64,000 nt of DNA from Pohlia nutans (taxonomy: Eukaryota > Streptophyta > Bryopsida > Bryales > Mniaceae), in contig CM040089.1 in the NCBI GenBank assembly GCA_022496805.1, positions 42,144,372 to 42,208,371 of the forward strand, written 5' to 3'. Shown here one piece after another: positions 44,325 through 55,856 of this stretch. How positions within the stretch are numbered: position 1 is the first letter of the stretch; each line of letters starts with the position of its first letter. The notes under the pieces were generated by a model that was not told the origin of the DNA, ran no database searches, and saw nothing but the letters and a program-made list of their open reading frames with translations. Both the position numbers and the translations under genes were made by a program.

Positions 44325-47300
44325 TCATGATTTCTTCTGCAAATTGAAGGTGCTGGAACCAGGCCGAAACTCGCCACGGTTGCTGAGCTCCGTCTCGGAC
44401 TCACTCGTGATCTCTTCCGTGGGGATGGCGTCCGTGATCTCAGTCGACTCCGGTCGATCAGATCGCAGGATGCGAGTCATGCTGGCGAGCGCCGCCTGCC
44501 CCGCGGCTTCCGAAGTGCTTGCCATGAGCTGAGATGCAGCACGCGGCGCTTGCGCCACCGCCTCCTCCGTCACGCTGGGCAGCTGAGACGCGCCGCGCTG
44601 CAGGCGCTCCACGCCCCGTTGCCCCGCCGCGCCCGCGTCCGTCACCTCCTCGATGATCATGCTCGCGTTGTCGCGCCAGCTCGGCGGCGACGAGCCCAAC
44701 CCCGGTGACGAAGCCGGTGGGGACGAGAGCTGCGAGGCGAAATGGCGCAGGGCCATGTGGGTGTCCGCCACTTGCTGCGCGGACGGTTGTCCGAAACTCC
44801 CTTGGCGCTGCAGCATGGACGCGGCCGCGCTCAGCGCCTGGGGTGACATTGCGGATGCCTGGCGCCCCAGCTGCGCCTGCATTTGCGCGACGTCGATCGC
44901 GACGGACGCCGCGGGTTGCTGTAATTGGTGCGCCATCTGGGTGCTCATCCCTTGCGCCATGCCGCGCGCGAGCGACTCCACGAACTGGGAATTCACTGAA
45001 CTGACGGTGGGTTGGGATGCCGCCAGTGCGGCGATGTCCTGCGCGACGGAGGTGGCCGGGGCAGAGAGCGCGCGCGCTTGGCTGTTCATCTCCTGGGTCA
45101 AGGCCTCCTTCTGTTTCAGAAACGCAGCCGAGCCTTGCTGCGCGAGGGACGTCACCGGCTGCATAGCGGCCGCTTTCTGCCGGGCGATTTCCGCGTGCAC
45201 CCCAGCCATGCCGTGATCAGCGCCTTCTTGCAGGAGTGTCCCGGCCTCGCGGGCCATGCCCGCAGCCAAAGTCGCTGCAAATGTGCCCTGCGCTGCCGAT
45301 GAGGCAGGGAAGGAGAACGAGGAGCTAGACTGAAAGCCTTGCGAGAGAGCCGCGCCTTGTCGCGCGAGCTCGTCATGAACCTCCGTCAGGGATTTGCTTC
45401 CTTGCTGGTAGAGACTGGTCGCGTCTTTCACGAGCGCATTGGCGGAGTTCAGGTTCAGGTTTCCCATGCCTTGCGAAAATGAATTCAGCGCGGCAGCTTG
45501 CGGCGACTGGCCACTGCCCGGAAACTGATACCCCGCTTGCAACAACGCTTGCCCCGTCGCGTACGCTAGCGCCGCGGCTTCCGGTCCCGCAGCGTGCATG
45601 TTCGGAGGCAAACCTGAATGCAAAATTGCAAGTAGATGAGATTGCACGAAATTCATACATGAAATCTGATACTAAACCTGATTCCATCTACTGTTAACCC
45701 CTAAGCGTCTAAAACGCCCAATATGGCTATCTGCATCACAGGGTGGCATTTTCTCATTTTACCTCGGTTTTCTGATAGCAATGCATCATTTAGAACCTCA
45801 TGTTCTATAATACAAGATCAACAGTGTCGATGGTGTCAAACTAAAGTCATTTTCACGCAAACAGATGATTTGCAGCAGGGGTCCAATTTTCCTACACTAC
45901 AGAAAATACACAGTGGACGCTTAGGGGTTAAAGCTGATGATGCCTCACTGGCATTGTGCACGTGCCCAATTTTGACAAGTTATAGCATAATTAATATCAA
46001 ACTGCATGCGATGCTCACCTGAGACTTGGCGTTGCAGCACTTGCGCGGCCTGGTGGAACAGCGCTTCGTGAGCAGACGGGTTGGACAGAGACGACCCCGC
46101 CGACTCCAGCATCGAATTCGCCCGCGTGAGCACCATGGACGATTGCTTGGACAGCCCTGCCAGCGGCGCGGACGTCGCGGATTGAAGCTCCTGGTGGAAC
46201 TCCTTCAACGCGGCCTCTTTGGCACCTTGCGCAGCCGATTGCACCGCCGCTATGGCCAACGCGGGATGCGCCCCGGCGTTCACCAGCCCGGCTACCAGCG
46301 TCTCATGTGGCACTGACTTCGCCGCTTCTTGCAGCGCCAATGGCACATGAATCTGCACAGCAAACTCATATTGATCAATTTCATCAAAAATCATCAAAAA
46401 TCGCCAAAAACAACTTACTTCCCAATGTCAGTCCAAGTGTCACTAGTACAAATCATTATGTACATGTTGTTACGGACATTTAGTCATTAAAGACCTGTCA
46501 TAATAGACAAAATTTCTACTAGTGTGTTGTTCTAAGTTGCGAACATATGCACGTTATGAATGAAATGTCGAATTCTTGTGGGGTGAGTTCAATGGCAATT
46601 ACGTCTTTGCTGAGCTCGGAAACAGCAGGTGCAGCTTGGAGCAACAACTGACTGGCCTCCTTCTTCACATCACCCTCCAAGCTGTGCACCATCTTGGCTG
46701 CGCCCTGTTTCATGTCATCACCATACTTGCTAAAGAATCCACTCGCAAGCGCCTTCACGCCGTCCAGAGCCTGGTGATGCTCATCAGCTGCAGGTTTCTC
46801 ATGCTCCGGTGATCCGAAAAACTTCCCCAGATACTTCTTCACAGAGCCACCAAGGCCGTCATCGTCATCATCATCAGGCTTGGGCTTCCCGTGATTCACA
46901 CCAAGATCGCCCTTGCCAGGCGGCTGGGGGGGCAGCATGGGCCCGTGCACAACGCCCTTGGGATCCGGCGGCTTGTAATTGTCCATCTGCGAGGGCACCT
47001 TGGGCGATAACGGATGCGCAATGCCGTTCCGTGCAGGCGGGGAGAACGCAAAAATAGCACTGATCACGAATCCCACCAGCAACGGCAGCGTCTTCACCAC
47101 AGTACTAGGAATGTTAGGATAGAAACACGTGCTGACAGGATTCGTCAGCATGGTTAACGTCCCGAACGCCATCACAGACAGAATGGCGTGGAGGAAATCA
47201 GTGAAACTGAGTTCGTACTGGGAGTTTCCACTGGAGTATGTAGATCCCATGACGTGGGGACCCATGGGTTTTGGAGGCTCCTCAGGCCGGGGCGGTACGG

Positions 47301-47967
47301 AAAGTCCTTCTTTTCTCGCATCCCGCTTCTCAGCTTTATATCGTCGTCTTGCTTCGTAAAACTGCGCAAGTTTTACCTCGTATAGACGCAGATCTTTCAA
47401 GCTGGGGTCGCCTTTGAAGGACGGGTTCCAGAGGCCTGTTGGGGTTACCAAGCCGTGGTACACTTTGCCATTGAACTGGATTGTGTCTGTGAAGCAGACC
47501 AGCATGCAGGTGGACCCCAGGATGATGAGCATGGAGATGGTCATGATGATTTCGGGGCGGCCGCAGTGGCCGTCGTTGGTGGCCAGCGGCGCCAGCGTCT
47601 GGAACATGAGGAACGTGTTGGCTGGGAGTAGTTTTGTGATGTTGCCCACGAGATTCGTGTCCTTGGGCTCCTCGTGTGGGATGGGCTTGAACGATTTCTG
47701 GAACTTCTTCTCGTGCTTGGCGCGGTCCGGGTTCTTCTTTTCCTTCTGCGGCGTCTTGGTGCCCAGCCCCACCATGGCGCCCGCGCTCTTCGCGCCGTCC
47801 TTCAGTGTGGTGCCCGTGGCGTGGATCCCCTCCGCTGTCTTCGTGATGCCACTCTTGATGCCCCCTCCCGCTTTCGAGAACATGTTGGTTATGCCCTCGC
47901 CGATCGACGGCCGCGGCGCGTCAAACTGGCCCTTCTCTGGGTCCTGCTCTTTGAATGGCTCCCCCAT
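44325..47967 (-). CDS. DMP-like: DUF679/DMP membrane protein with very long C-terminal extension
   Basis: Exons 47967-46603, 46352-46019 and 45613-44325 (minus strand) join in frame to 995 residues. Splices are AAAGAC|GTAATT..TGTGCAG and TCTCAG|GTGAGC..ATTCAG. Residues 105-320 carry the DMP domain: NITKLLPANTFLMFQTLAPL, TNDGHC, a second membrane segment, CFTDTIQFNGKVYHGLVTPT and GLW, then FTDFLHAILSVMAFGTLTML, CFYPNIPS and FSPPARNGIAHP. Four membrane segments fall near 113-130, 139-158, 258-275 and 290-309. A charged ~70-residue insertion separates the second and third. DMPs are usually 200-250 residues, act in endomembrane remodelling during senescence and, in one clade, in gamete fusion. 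Here ~100 basic, Gly/Thr-rich residues precede the domain. About 675 follow it: a Pro-rich acidic linker (a run of six Asp at 365-370), then amphipathic Ala/Gln/Ser-rich helices with recurring VH.E.ARQ.AA units. The first donor (GTAATT) is the weakest call. The ATG is unambiguous. Confidence 0.88.
45698..45927. mobile_element. TTAA element, family N (230 bp), in DMP intron 2
   Basis: TTAA is present on both sides. It starts CCCCTAAGCGTCTAAAACGCC and ends CAGTGGACGCTTAGGGG, with about 14 bp of terminal inverted repeat. A remnant of the same family fills the SCD2-like A intron. Confidence 0.92.
46441..46524. mobile_element. CACTA-type MITE, diverged (84 bp), in DMP intron 1
   Basis: It runs CACTAGTACAAATCATTATG to GACAAAATTTCTACTAGTG. 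It is flanked by TGT on both sides. Its interior differs from the other three CACTA-type copies. Confidence 0.75.
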
Positions 47968-48695
47968 GATGCCGCAATGCAGCTAGCACTTAACAATCAC
48001 TTGTAAACTCAACTCAAGTCACACACACACACCTGCAATCAATATTCACCGTTAAAAATCCACGACGATCTTGGCAGTGCCTACAGCCATCTCACCACCG
48101 TCATAGAAATTCAAGGAATAGACACTATCAGATTCTTGTGGCTAGAATGAACTCAAACAAGTTAACACAGGGAATAAGTTTCAGACTGCAATCTGACTTG
48201 CATTATGCGATTCTCAAATGAGACTGAGGTCCCTGAAATTTAGTAAGAAATTGAGATTCATTGAAATCTCTTGTTGACAAGAATTTCATTGTACAGCTCA
48301 GTGGCTCAAAATGAAAAGAAAGAAGAGAATCTTGCAGTTAATTGAACACTCCTATTGATGAGTGATGATTCAGTTCTGGGGAGTAACAGTTTTCAAGTCG
48401 GATAAATCATGGCTTTAACTTACCACTGGGTTCTACAACAAAATCACTGCTAGTTTTCAAAACTTACTAGGCAGGTTGTCGACAAATAACTAGTGAGGTT
48501 CCAATTATTTTGTACATGATTTTCTATTTCTCCGAGTCGGATGCTCAACTTGAATATCTACCACTGACAATGAAGAATGTTCAACTTGAGTCACTTGTGC
48601 AAAAGATATCGATACAGTCCAAAGTTGTATATGGAATGGTCGATCTTGTGCACAGTACTCGTAATTATGAACGTCTAATTAGAATTTGTGTAGAA
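47968..48695 (-). promoter_or_regulatory. DMP-like upstream region
   Basis: This is the presumed leader and promoter of the DMP-like gene, with a CA run (ACACACACAC) at about 48022. No clear TATA box or second gene is visible. Confidence 0.35.
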
Positions 48696-49057
48696 TAGAG
48701 TTATCCTTAAAGTCACCTTGTGTTTGAATAAGATACCATGAATTTTGCATTAATGTACTCTTATTTGTTCACTCCAAATAGTTAAAAGGTAGGGAAGAGC
48801 TTAGTGGTCTCTCATTATTAGGTGTGTAAGAGCTTGGTGGTCTTCAAACTCATGGAAAACTAGTTTAGCCGTCTTTCTTGACGGCTAAACTAGTTTCCCT
48901 TGAGTTTAGAGACCACCAAGCTCTTACGCACCTAACAATGATAGACCACCAAGCTTTTCCATACTTTTTAACTATTTGAGGTGAACAAATAAGAGTACAT
49001 TAAAGCAAAATTCACGGTATCTTAATCAAACACAAGGTGACTTTAAGGATAACTCTA
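48696..49057. repeat. 362-bp near-perfect palindrome (foldback element)
   Basis: The left arm starts TAGAGTTATCCTTAAAGTCA and the right arm ends TGACTTTAAGGATAACTCTA. The two arms pair along about 175 bp with only scattered mismatches and small indels. They meet at ACTAGTTTAGCCGTC-TTTCTT-GACGGCTAAACTAGT near 48870-48905. There is no coding capacity. Confidence 0.92.
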
Positions 49058-50363
49058 ATGAAGAGGTCCCGTGTGACGTTCTGGTTTCATGAACTCCATC
49101 CAGCACTAGTTCTGCTCAGCCCCCTTTGTAAGATGCTGTAAATGTTACGTTTCTGTGGACCGTGTAACTCAATCCCAAGTACTGTCCGGTGTGATTGACT
49201 AAACCCCATTAGAATATATGATACTGTTTAATTATTGGAGGCTAAAATGATTCTATTGGAACTTGCTCCTGTCGTAGCCTACAGCTATTGCGTATTCAAC
49301 ACAAACCTACAATGAAACCGGCCCTACCGACGGACCGAGTACTCAGGTGAACTCCACTGGAATAATAAACTCTAGATAACACCAACTTAGACTTTGAAAA
49401 ATTAATGAATAAATATATTCGGTGTGAAGTGCAGTACAAAATAATTCAGTGCAAAAATCATTCAAATTAAAATACCTGCAGACAGCCCTGAGACATTCTC
49501 TCAAGTACTTACAAGGAAGCTATACGTACACTCAGAACTCGCTCATATCACACCTATGGTTACATCTGGAAAGTGTCCGATCAAATGCGCACACAACTTA
49601 CAGCATTTATGCTCTAAATGTGACATTGAAAGGTGTAATAATAACGAGTTCGATCACTCGAGCGATTAACATTTCTACTGCACCAATCATCTTGGATTTA
49701 GAATCTTAACATTTGACAACACTCCTATCTCACCTGGTTTCGGAACCCACAGAAGGAACTGTATAATCAGAAGTCAGGCTCGGAAATCTAACAGAACAAG
49801 AAGGCCTGCCCAGTGAATTGAACCTGAAGACGTAAGAACTGGAATACGACCTACTTCAACAACTTGATCAATCTAGACGAATTCATACACTCCCAAGTTC
49901 CACTCCAATCGCAACTTTCAAGACACTGTTACAACTCTTTCAGTTTCTAAGTCCACATTGAATATCTAATCCCGTCATTCCACAAGTGCAGATGAACTCA
50001 AACTCATCTCGCTCAAGAGCGGACAGTACTCATGCACACCAACTGAAAGGTGGACTACCACTCTGAACACAGACAGTATTTATAAGTACCAAGCTGTACG
50101 TCTTACAAGCATGAAGAACTGAAGGAGGTCAACCATCTGACAAACATCTGACTCGGAAGAAGAACATCGCACCTCAGCCTACAGCAGCAAAACGTGCCCA
50201 CGTCGATATGGCCAAGTTTAGCTCGATCGCTGCAGTGCAGTCACCCAAGAATCCTGCACACCATCTCAGCAATGTTCCATCTTATTACATCTAGCTAGCT
50301 AGCTCTCTGCCGACTGATAGATCTCCAGGGCCGGAGTAATAGAGCAAGGACTGGGAGGCGAGA
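49058..50363. other. Gene-free stretch
   Basis: No family-recognisable coding sequence is seen. Composition from about 49700 is less AT-rich than its surroundings, so an unrecognised exon or non-coding transcript is possible. Confidence 0.3.
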
Positions 50364-50580
50364 CTATATAATACGGATCGAACACAGAAATGCCGGTCTA
50401 GCTACAAGCTAGATGCTACTCGAAAGTCGAAAATGATCTTCAGATTCAAGCAAACTTAGAATGTCAAGCGGGAGCAAGGAAGGCTCGACGTCTGTGGTGC
50501 TCGTGCTGCCCAGTTTCGGACAAGGAATCCTGCCGAGGTGCGTGCGTGGCCTCGCTTTATTTAAGTTGCCAGCTACGTAA
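50364..50580 (+). other. TATA-like box followed by a 39-codon frame
   Basis: CTATATAATA at 50364 lies 97 bp before an ATG at 50461. That ATG opens a 39-residue frame (MSSGSKEGSTSVVLVLPSFG...) ending at 50580. The spacing suits a plant promoter. The peptide matches no family I know, and the frame contains a possible donor (CGAG|GTGCGT at 50537). It could be the first exon of an unrecognised gene or a non-coding transcript. Confidence 0.25.
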
Positions 50581-50868
50581 GTGTTGGTGTGTCTGTGGTC
50601 CCAGCCTCCCAGTCATGTTGCTTGTTTCGGTGCAGGCTCCGCTGAGGCTTGCAGTCAAGCCTTTTTTCCTGTGCAAAGCCCACGAGGCTCTTGTGACTGA
50701 GTTCTGTGCAATGCATGAGAGAGCTCCGATTATTGCTCGTTTCTGGCGAGTGAGGGTCCCAGCGTCCGGGGTACTGTACAGTACTCCGTGTGTGTACGCA
50801 ACAAGTCTCCGTCCACTCAGTTCACTTCCCAGTGCATGTGATCGCTGTAGTAGTGTACTCTCCTTTTC

Positions 50869-51310
50869 TGACTTCCTTAACTTTCAGGTAGACAGGTGCC
50901 TATTCTTTTGAATAATTATAAATCAAAGAGCCACGGTTCCAACGCACTAAAGGATGTATTATTTGGATATCGGATGCAAAAGTTATAAGGGTTTAAAGTT
51001 TTATTGGGTTTTGAACAATCTTTCCATCATATATCCGACATTCAAGTGCACAAAGGTCTAAAACTAAGATTGTTATACATTTGTTGCTCTTTGACTTCCT
51101 TAATATTTAGGTAGATTGTTGCTATTCTTTTAAATAATTATAAATCAAAGAGCCAAGGTTTCAACGCACCAAAGGATGTATTATTTGAAAATCGTATGCA
51201 AAAGTTATAAGGGTTTAAAGTTTTATTGGGTTCTCAATCTCTCATGGTTGTTTCTAAACGCTAAAATATATGATATTCTACTGCACAAAGGTCTATTGCT
51301 ACACATTTGA
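50869..51310. repeat. Two tandem ~220-bp repeats
   Basis: Units start near 50869 and 51090. Both contain TGACTTCCTTAA, TTTAGGTAGA, AATAATTATAAATCAAAGAG, AACGCACYAAAGGATGTATT, GCAAAAGTTATAAGGGTTTA and GTGCACAAAGGTCTA. By eye they are about 85-90% identical. Confidence 0.85.
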
Positions 51311-52949
51311 CGTTTTAAACATCTGAAAACAGTTGATATCTTGAAATTTTGTTGTATTAGCTAATTGTCATGAATGAAAAATTTGTTTATTCACTTGAGT
51401 ACAAAACTACCTTAATTAACATTTTATGATCCAATTTTTTAATGCTCCTCAATAGGAATTAATGGAAATAATTGTCAAAAAATTTATTTTAAAAAGCATT
51501 GGAAATCATCCCATAAATCATTAATTAGGACAATTTTGTACTAGTGGATCCCACATAAGATTCTTAATACCTTGCTAGATCACACCCTTTACATTGTAGC
51601 AGCACTGTAGAGAATTTTTGATTAAAATAATCCAACCCTCTAACGTTCTTGCTTGGACCAGTTGTTCCAGTTAGAGAAAATTCTTCATGATTCCTCCGAT
51701 CCTTGAGATTCAGATGTGAACAATAGGGAGGCTCGAGAACGTTATACACTCACTAAAAGTTATAGTTGAACAAAATACATACGACCGGTCTTAAAAAAAG
51801 ATAAAACAGAAAGGGATAGGAATAAATTCTTTCTTTCTCTTCTCTTTGGTTACAAGATACGTCACATTCTACACCACATTTTTTAAATACTTTTTACCCA
51901 TTCGAGATTTTTTTTTTTTTTTCCTTCATGATCCCTAGATGCCACCACAAAAAGCTTATAGGCACATGGGTTTAATTCTTTGCAAGTCTGGCATGTGCTG
52001 TTATTTGAGAACCAAGTAACAATGTTATCCACGTTTGATTCACGGTCCCCCAAAAGGCGTGAAAACACACGAAAGGTTTATTATTTTTATTTTGGTTTGA
52101 CACTCAGTAGGTTTTTTTAGCCTTTCTACTGTTGACCTCAGAATCTTGGCCACTATTTTCGAATCACTGTAGCAGATTCGGAATCAGGACAAGTCCACAT
52201 CATCTTTAGTTGGTGGGACATTGTATTTAATGTTAAAAGCTTCTACAACTGCTAATGTTGAAAAGGTTGTAGTCAACTGAAGTTTTTAGAGTAAGCTTAG
52301 GATATGAGACCGCGGTTTTTACGTGGCTGAGAGTATCAATGGAATTGTTTTTATTTTATTTTTTCCTTCATACAGGGATATATGATTGTTATTACGTGGA
52401 ATGGTTGAACAGAGGAATAATGTTTTTTCCCTTTTTTCATAGTGTCTTTTTGGACAATAAAATAGCTCATTCTTTCCTGCTTTAGCTGGCGGTGCTGATC
52501 ACAATGTGGCCACGTCGGTCAAAACTCAAAAGTGAATCACCACCGTGTGTCTTGCTTCCTTCACAGGACAACTAATCTTAATTAAGTTAACCCTTAAGCA
52601 TGCAAAGAGCTCCATGGGGCCATCATCACAAAAGTTGGCTAGACTATTTTGATGCCATTTTGACACCAAAGAGGTCATTTAAGTGTCATTTTATCCATAC
52701 TAGGTTGGTATGGAGGTTGGCAGCAAATTATCTTAATTGCATTTCAATGCACCATCATGTCACCATGTTCACATGCCTTGAAGTTCCTGATGATGCTTGA
52801 TCATTTTTCAATCAAACGTTGATTTTCACTTAGTTCCTAATTTCAAATGAAAATAATCTCAACTAAGAAAGTGTGGGGGTCTCTTCTACTTTCTAATCCA
52901 ATTTACGGTTCATAAAAATTGTTAAATTGCGTTTTTTATAGCACTGTAA
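51311..52949. other. Gene-free stretch with one orphan TTAACCC end
   Basis: No gene is recognised. TTAACCCTTAAGCATGCAAAG at 52587, followed by GCTCCATGGGGCC, looks like the left end of an element related to that at 59721. I found no matching right end. Confidence 0.35.
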
Positions 52950-53529
52950 CCCCTAAACGTACTAGGGTGTCTCTGGAATTGACAATTGGAGAAAAATAAT
53001 CATAAATTACTATTTAGAAGAATATTTTGGAATTGATATACAGATGAAAGTTCTAGATATTGAATTTTAGATTTCATCCGTACTGTTCGATTCACCAAAA
53101 CTATCACCAATATTTTATTATAAAATTTCAAAGTTAAAATTAAAAATTCCTTCTAAATTTGATTACAAACAAAATTTTAATATTTTCTGAGTAAAATTTG
53201 TTGAAACGGATTTGAAATGAGATACTCTTAAACGTGGTGATTCTTTGAAATTTTTGTGTTCCTTAAATCTATGACCTCATTTTTGCAAGGCCACTTTTGA
53301 ACTACAGTCAATGCAATTTTGGCTTGGTCAACGACTTGACATACTTCTACATTTGTAATTTTAGGAAAATATGTAATCAAGGATGACTAAATCCAACCGT
53401 TAGATAGGATAACAACTTGGTGAAGTATCTCCCAAAAAATGGATGACTTTCATTCAAGTATTGATGAAAACGTAGGGTGAGCTTGAATCTATTAGTCATT
53501 CAGAAACTGGATGCTGTGACGTTTAGGGG
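52950..53529 (+). mobile_element. TTAA element, family G copy 2 (580 bp)
   Basis: It begins CCCCTAAACGTACTAGGGTG after GTAA and ends GGATGCTGTGACGTTTAGGGG before TTAA (53530-53533). It is collinear and the same length as copy 1 at 37292. Confidence 0.9.
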
Positions 53530-54004
53530 TTAAAGCTCAAAACCCTAAAATTCCAATATTCACTGCAGAAATTGTTTTTCTGTTGAATTTCTTTTTATGT
53601 AAGCTCAAGAAGCATGTCACCTACACCTTGATGTTCATCACTATTATTTACATTTTCCCTTAAAATTTCATACTACTCGAAGCTTTTTTGTAATTACTAT
53701 GATTTTTACAAGAAAAAAACTATGAAAAATCTCATAAAATTTGTTTTTATTTGAATAATTATGAAAATATCATGGTAAATTGGTTTAACAATACCTTATA
53801 TGCGAAAAATACCAGAAAATATAATATATTCTAAAATGTGAAGAATTGATGAGGTTTGACCGGGAAACTGTAGTGTGGACGCTTAAGAATTAACGCTTGG
53901 CTGGGGGCTTTTGATCCTATTTTTGGCCTGGCTTTGTACTTGGTTCTCCTTGCAATGAAACTCTTGTTTTGTTTTGTGCAAATTAAAAAAAAAATTAAAA
54001 AAAC

Positions 54005-54515
54005 ACATAGGACAAGTCCTAAGTATTTCTAGAAAAGTCAAAGTGTACTTTCATGCACAATTTTGCCTTCAAGATTTATCAAAATATATTTTGTAATATT
54101 TTTCATGCATGAAAATATATGTTTCCTATTAGTCTTGGAATTTTCAAACAAATTGATACAAAATGAATCTTTTACAAATTTTTATGTCAAATACTTCAAA
54201 AAAATTATATTAATTACAAAAAGGAACATGTACAAGTTACAACTTAGGAGAATCACATGATATGTTTTTTATAGAGATTTTTTTATATTTGAATTCTGAA
54301 ATTCAAAAGGTGAACATCCTATGCCGAGTGTAATTCAAACTTCAATGAGCTACAAAGCTTGCAAAAGCTTTAAAATACTCAATACTTGGAATGTTTAAGA
54401 TAAGAAAAGTGAAGTGCAAAATAGACTTGACAAACTATATTCTTTCAGTTCGGTGTAATAACAAGAAAATTCATCTTCAAAGTCAAAATTGGATTTGGCT
54501 GACAAATATCCACTT
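54005..54515 (-). repeat. Degraded family K element, inverted
   Basis: GGAGAATCACATGATATGTT, GGTGAACATCCTATG and GAGCTACAAAGCTTGCAAAA are the reverse complement of the interior of 26335-26873. The ends are eroded. A further fragment ending GTGGACGCTTAAGAATTAA at 53893 is probably another relic. Confidence 0.6.
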
Positions 54516-55308
54516 TCACAATCACTTATAATTGGTCGATTTTAAATTTTTTTTGTAATCATAAGTAGTTCATTTTAGGTTTGTTGAGTGGCGGTTGTTG
54601 ATAGTTAAAATGGAGAGCGGGCAGTATTTTGAATTAAATATTCGTGATTTTTGCATCTAGATTTTTTTTAGGGTTACAACATGAAGTAAATGGATATTGA
54701 CCACAGTGTTTTGAAATGTAGATTGATGTTGGATTTGAGGTCGTACACTTACATGATCCTTATCCATGGATATCTCAAATCTAGCAATAGCCTACATTCA
54801 AGAATATTTTTACTCATATCTATTCATTGCTATTTTTAACCTCTAAATGACCAAACAATCCAATTTAAAATACACTACATTTTGGGAAAAAAGAAGAATA
54901 TTTTTATTTTATTATTTACATAAATTATAATTTATACATACTTTACATGTGTCTAATAGAAACCAAAATTGCTAAGGTCAAGCTTCTTTTGTTATAAAAA
55001 ATATAAAAGCATATTGTTTACAATTTCTTTACAGTGTGAAAATAAAATATGGGATAAAAACTCAAATTTCTTCACTACATCATGTAAATTTTGAATTAAA
55101 AAACATTTAAAAACATCAAACTTAAATAATCAAATACATAGTTCTATTTTATTTTTTTCAAAAGAAAACTAAATGTTAATTTTAAATTATCAATATTAAT
55201 GTTTTGATAATTAATTGAATGGATAGTTTTTTAACTTCAATATTCACGTTTACTTTTACATAAACTCTTTAAAAGAACTGTGGAAGTCAATTTATTATAT
55301 CACATTAA
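54516..55308. other. Gene-free AT-rich stretch
   Basis: No gene is seen. TTTTTAACCTCTAAATGACC at about 54834 is an eroded TTAACCC-type end without a visible partner. Confidence 0.3.
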
Positions 55309-55856
55309 CCCTTTGACGCGCCAATGTCCATTTTATAAACGCATAACAGACTCTCAACCTTCTGTAGACTATTTCTAGTGACATATTTCATCCATCCAAA
55401 ATTTTCTTGGTTCTTCTGCTATTTAACTACCATTTGTACAATATGGATCTTCAAAATAAGATATTGTGATTATTTTAATAACAACGTAATTGGTTTTTGT
55501 CAAGTTTCAGCCTTCAATCAAAAAGTTTCATTCATTTTTATTTTAAAAATGGTTTTCCAAAATAAGTAGGATCAAATAATGGAAAGTATCCATCTCGTAG
55601 TGCATATTATTCCAAATTCATTACAACAATTTTTAACTAAAAATTGTTGATTTAGGAATTTTAATTGAATTTCGAAAGAAAACCTTAAAAATTTCAGTAA
55701 AAAATATTATTAAGAATATAATAAAGCCAACCGTATAGATATGATCTACACATTGACATTTACAACTTAGCTTTGTACATTACCTACATTTTTGTTATTC
55801 ATCGAACATTTTATAACGCATCTTTGAAATCAGTGCATTATCTGGTCCTCAAAGAA
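55309..55856 (+). mobile_element. TTAA element, family F copy 3 (548 bp)
   Basis: TTAA is present on both sides. It begins CCCTTTGACGCGCCAATGTC and ends TCTGGTCCTCAAAGAA (GGG eroded to GAA). The interior matches copies 1, 2 and 4. Confidence 0.85.

Noticed and set aside
44653..45216. 187-residue plus-strand frame opposite the DMP tail
   Set aside because: It is a mirror of the Ala/Gln-rich sense frame, with high Cys/Trp content and no homology.
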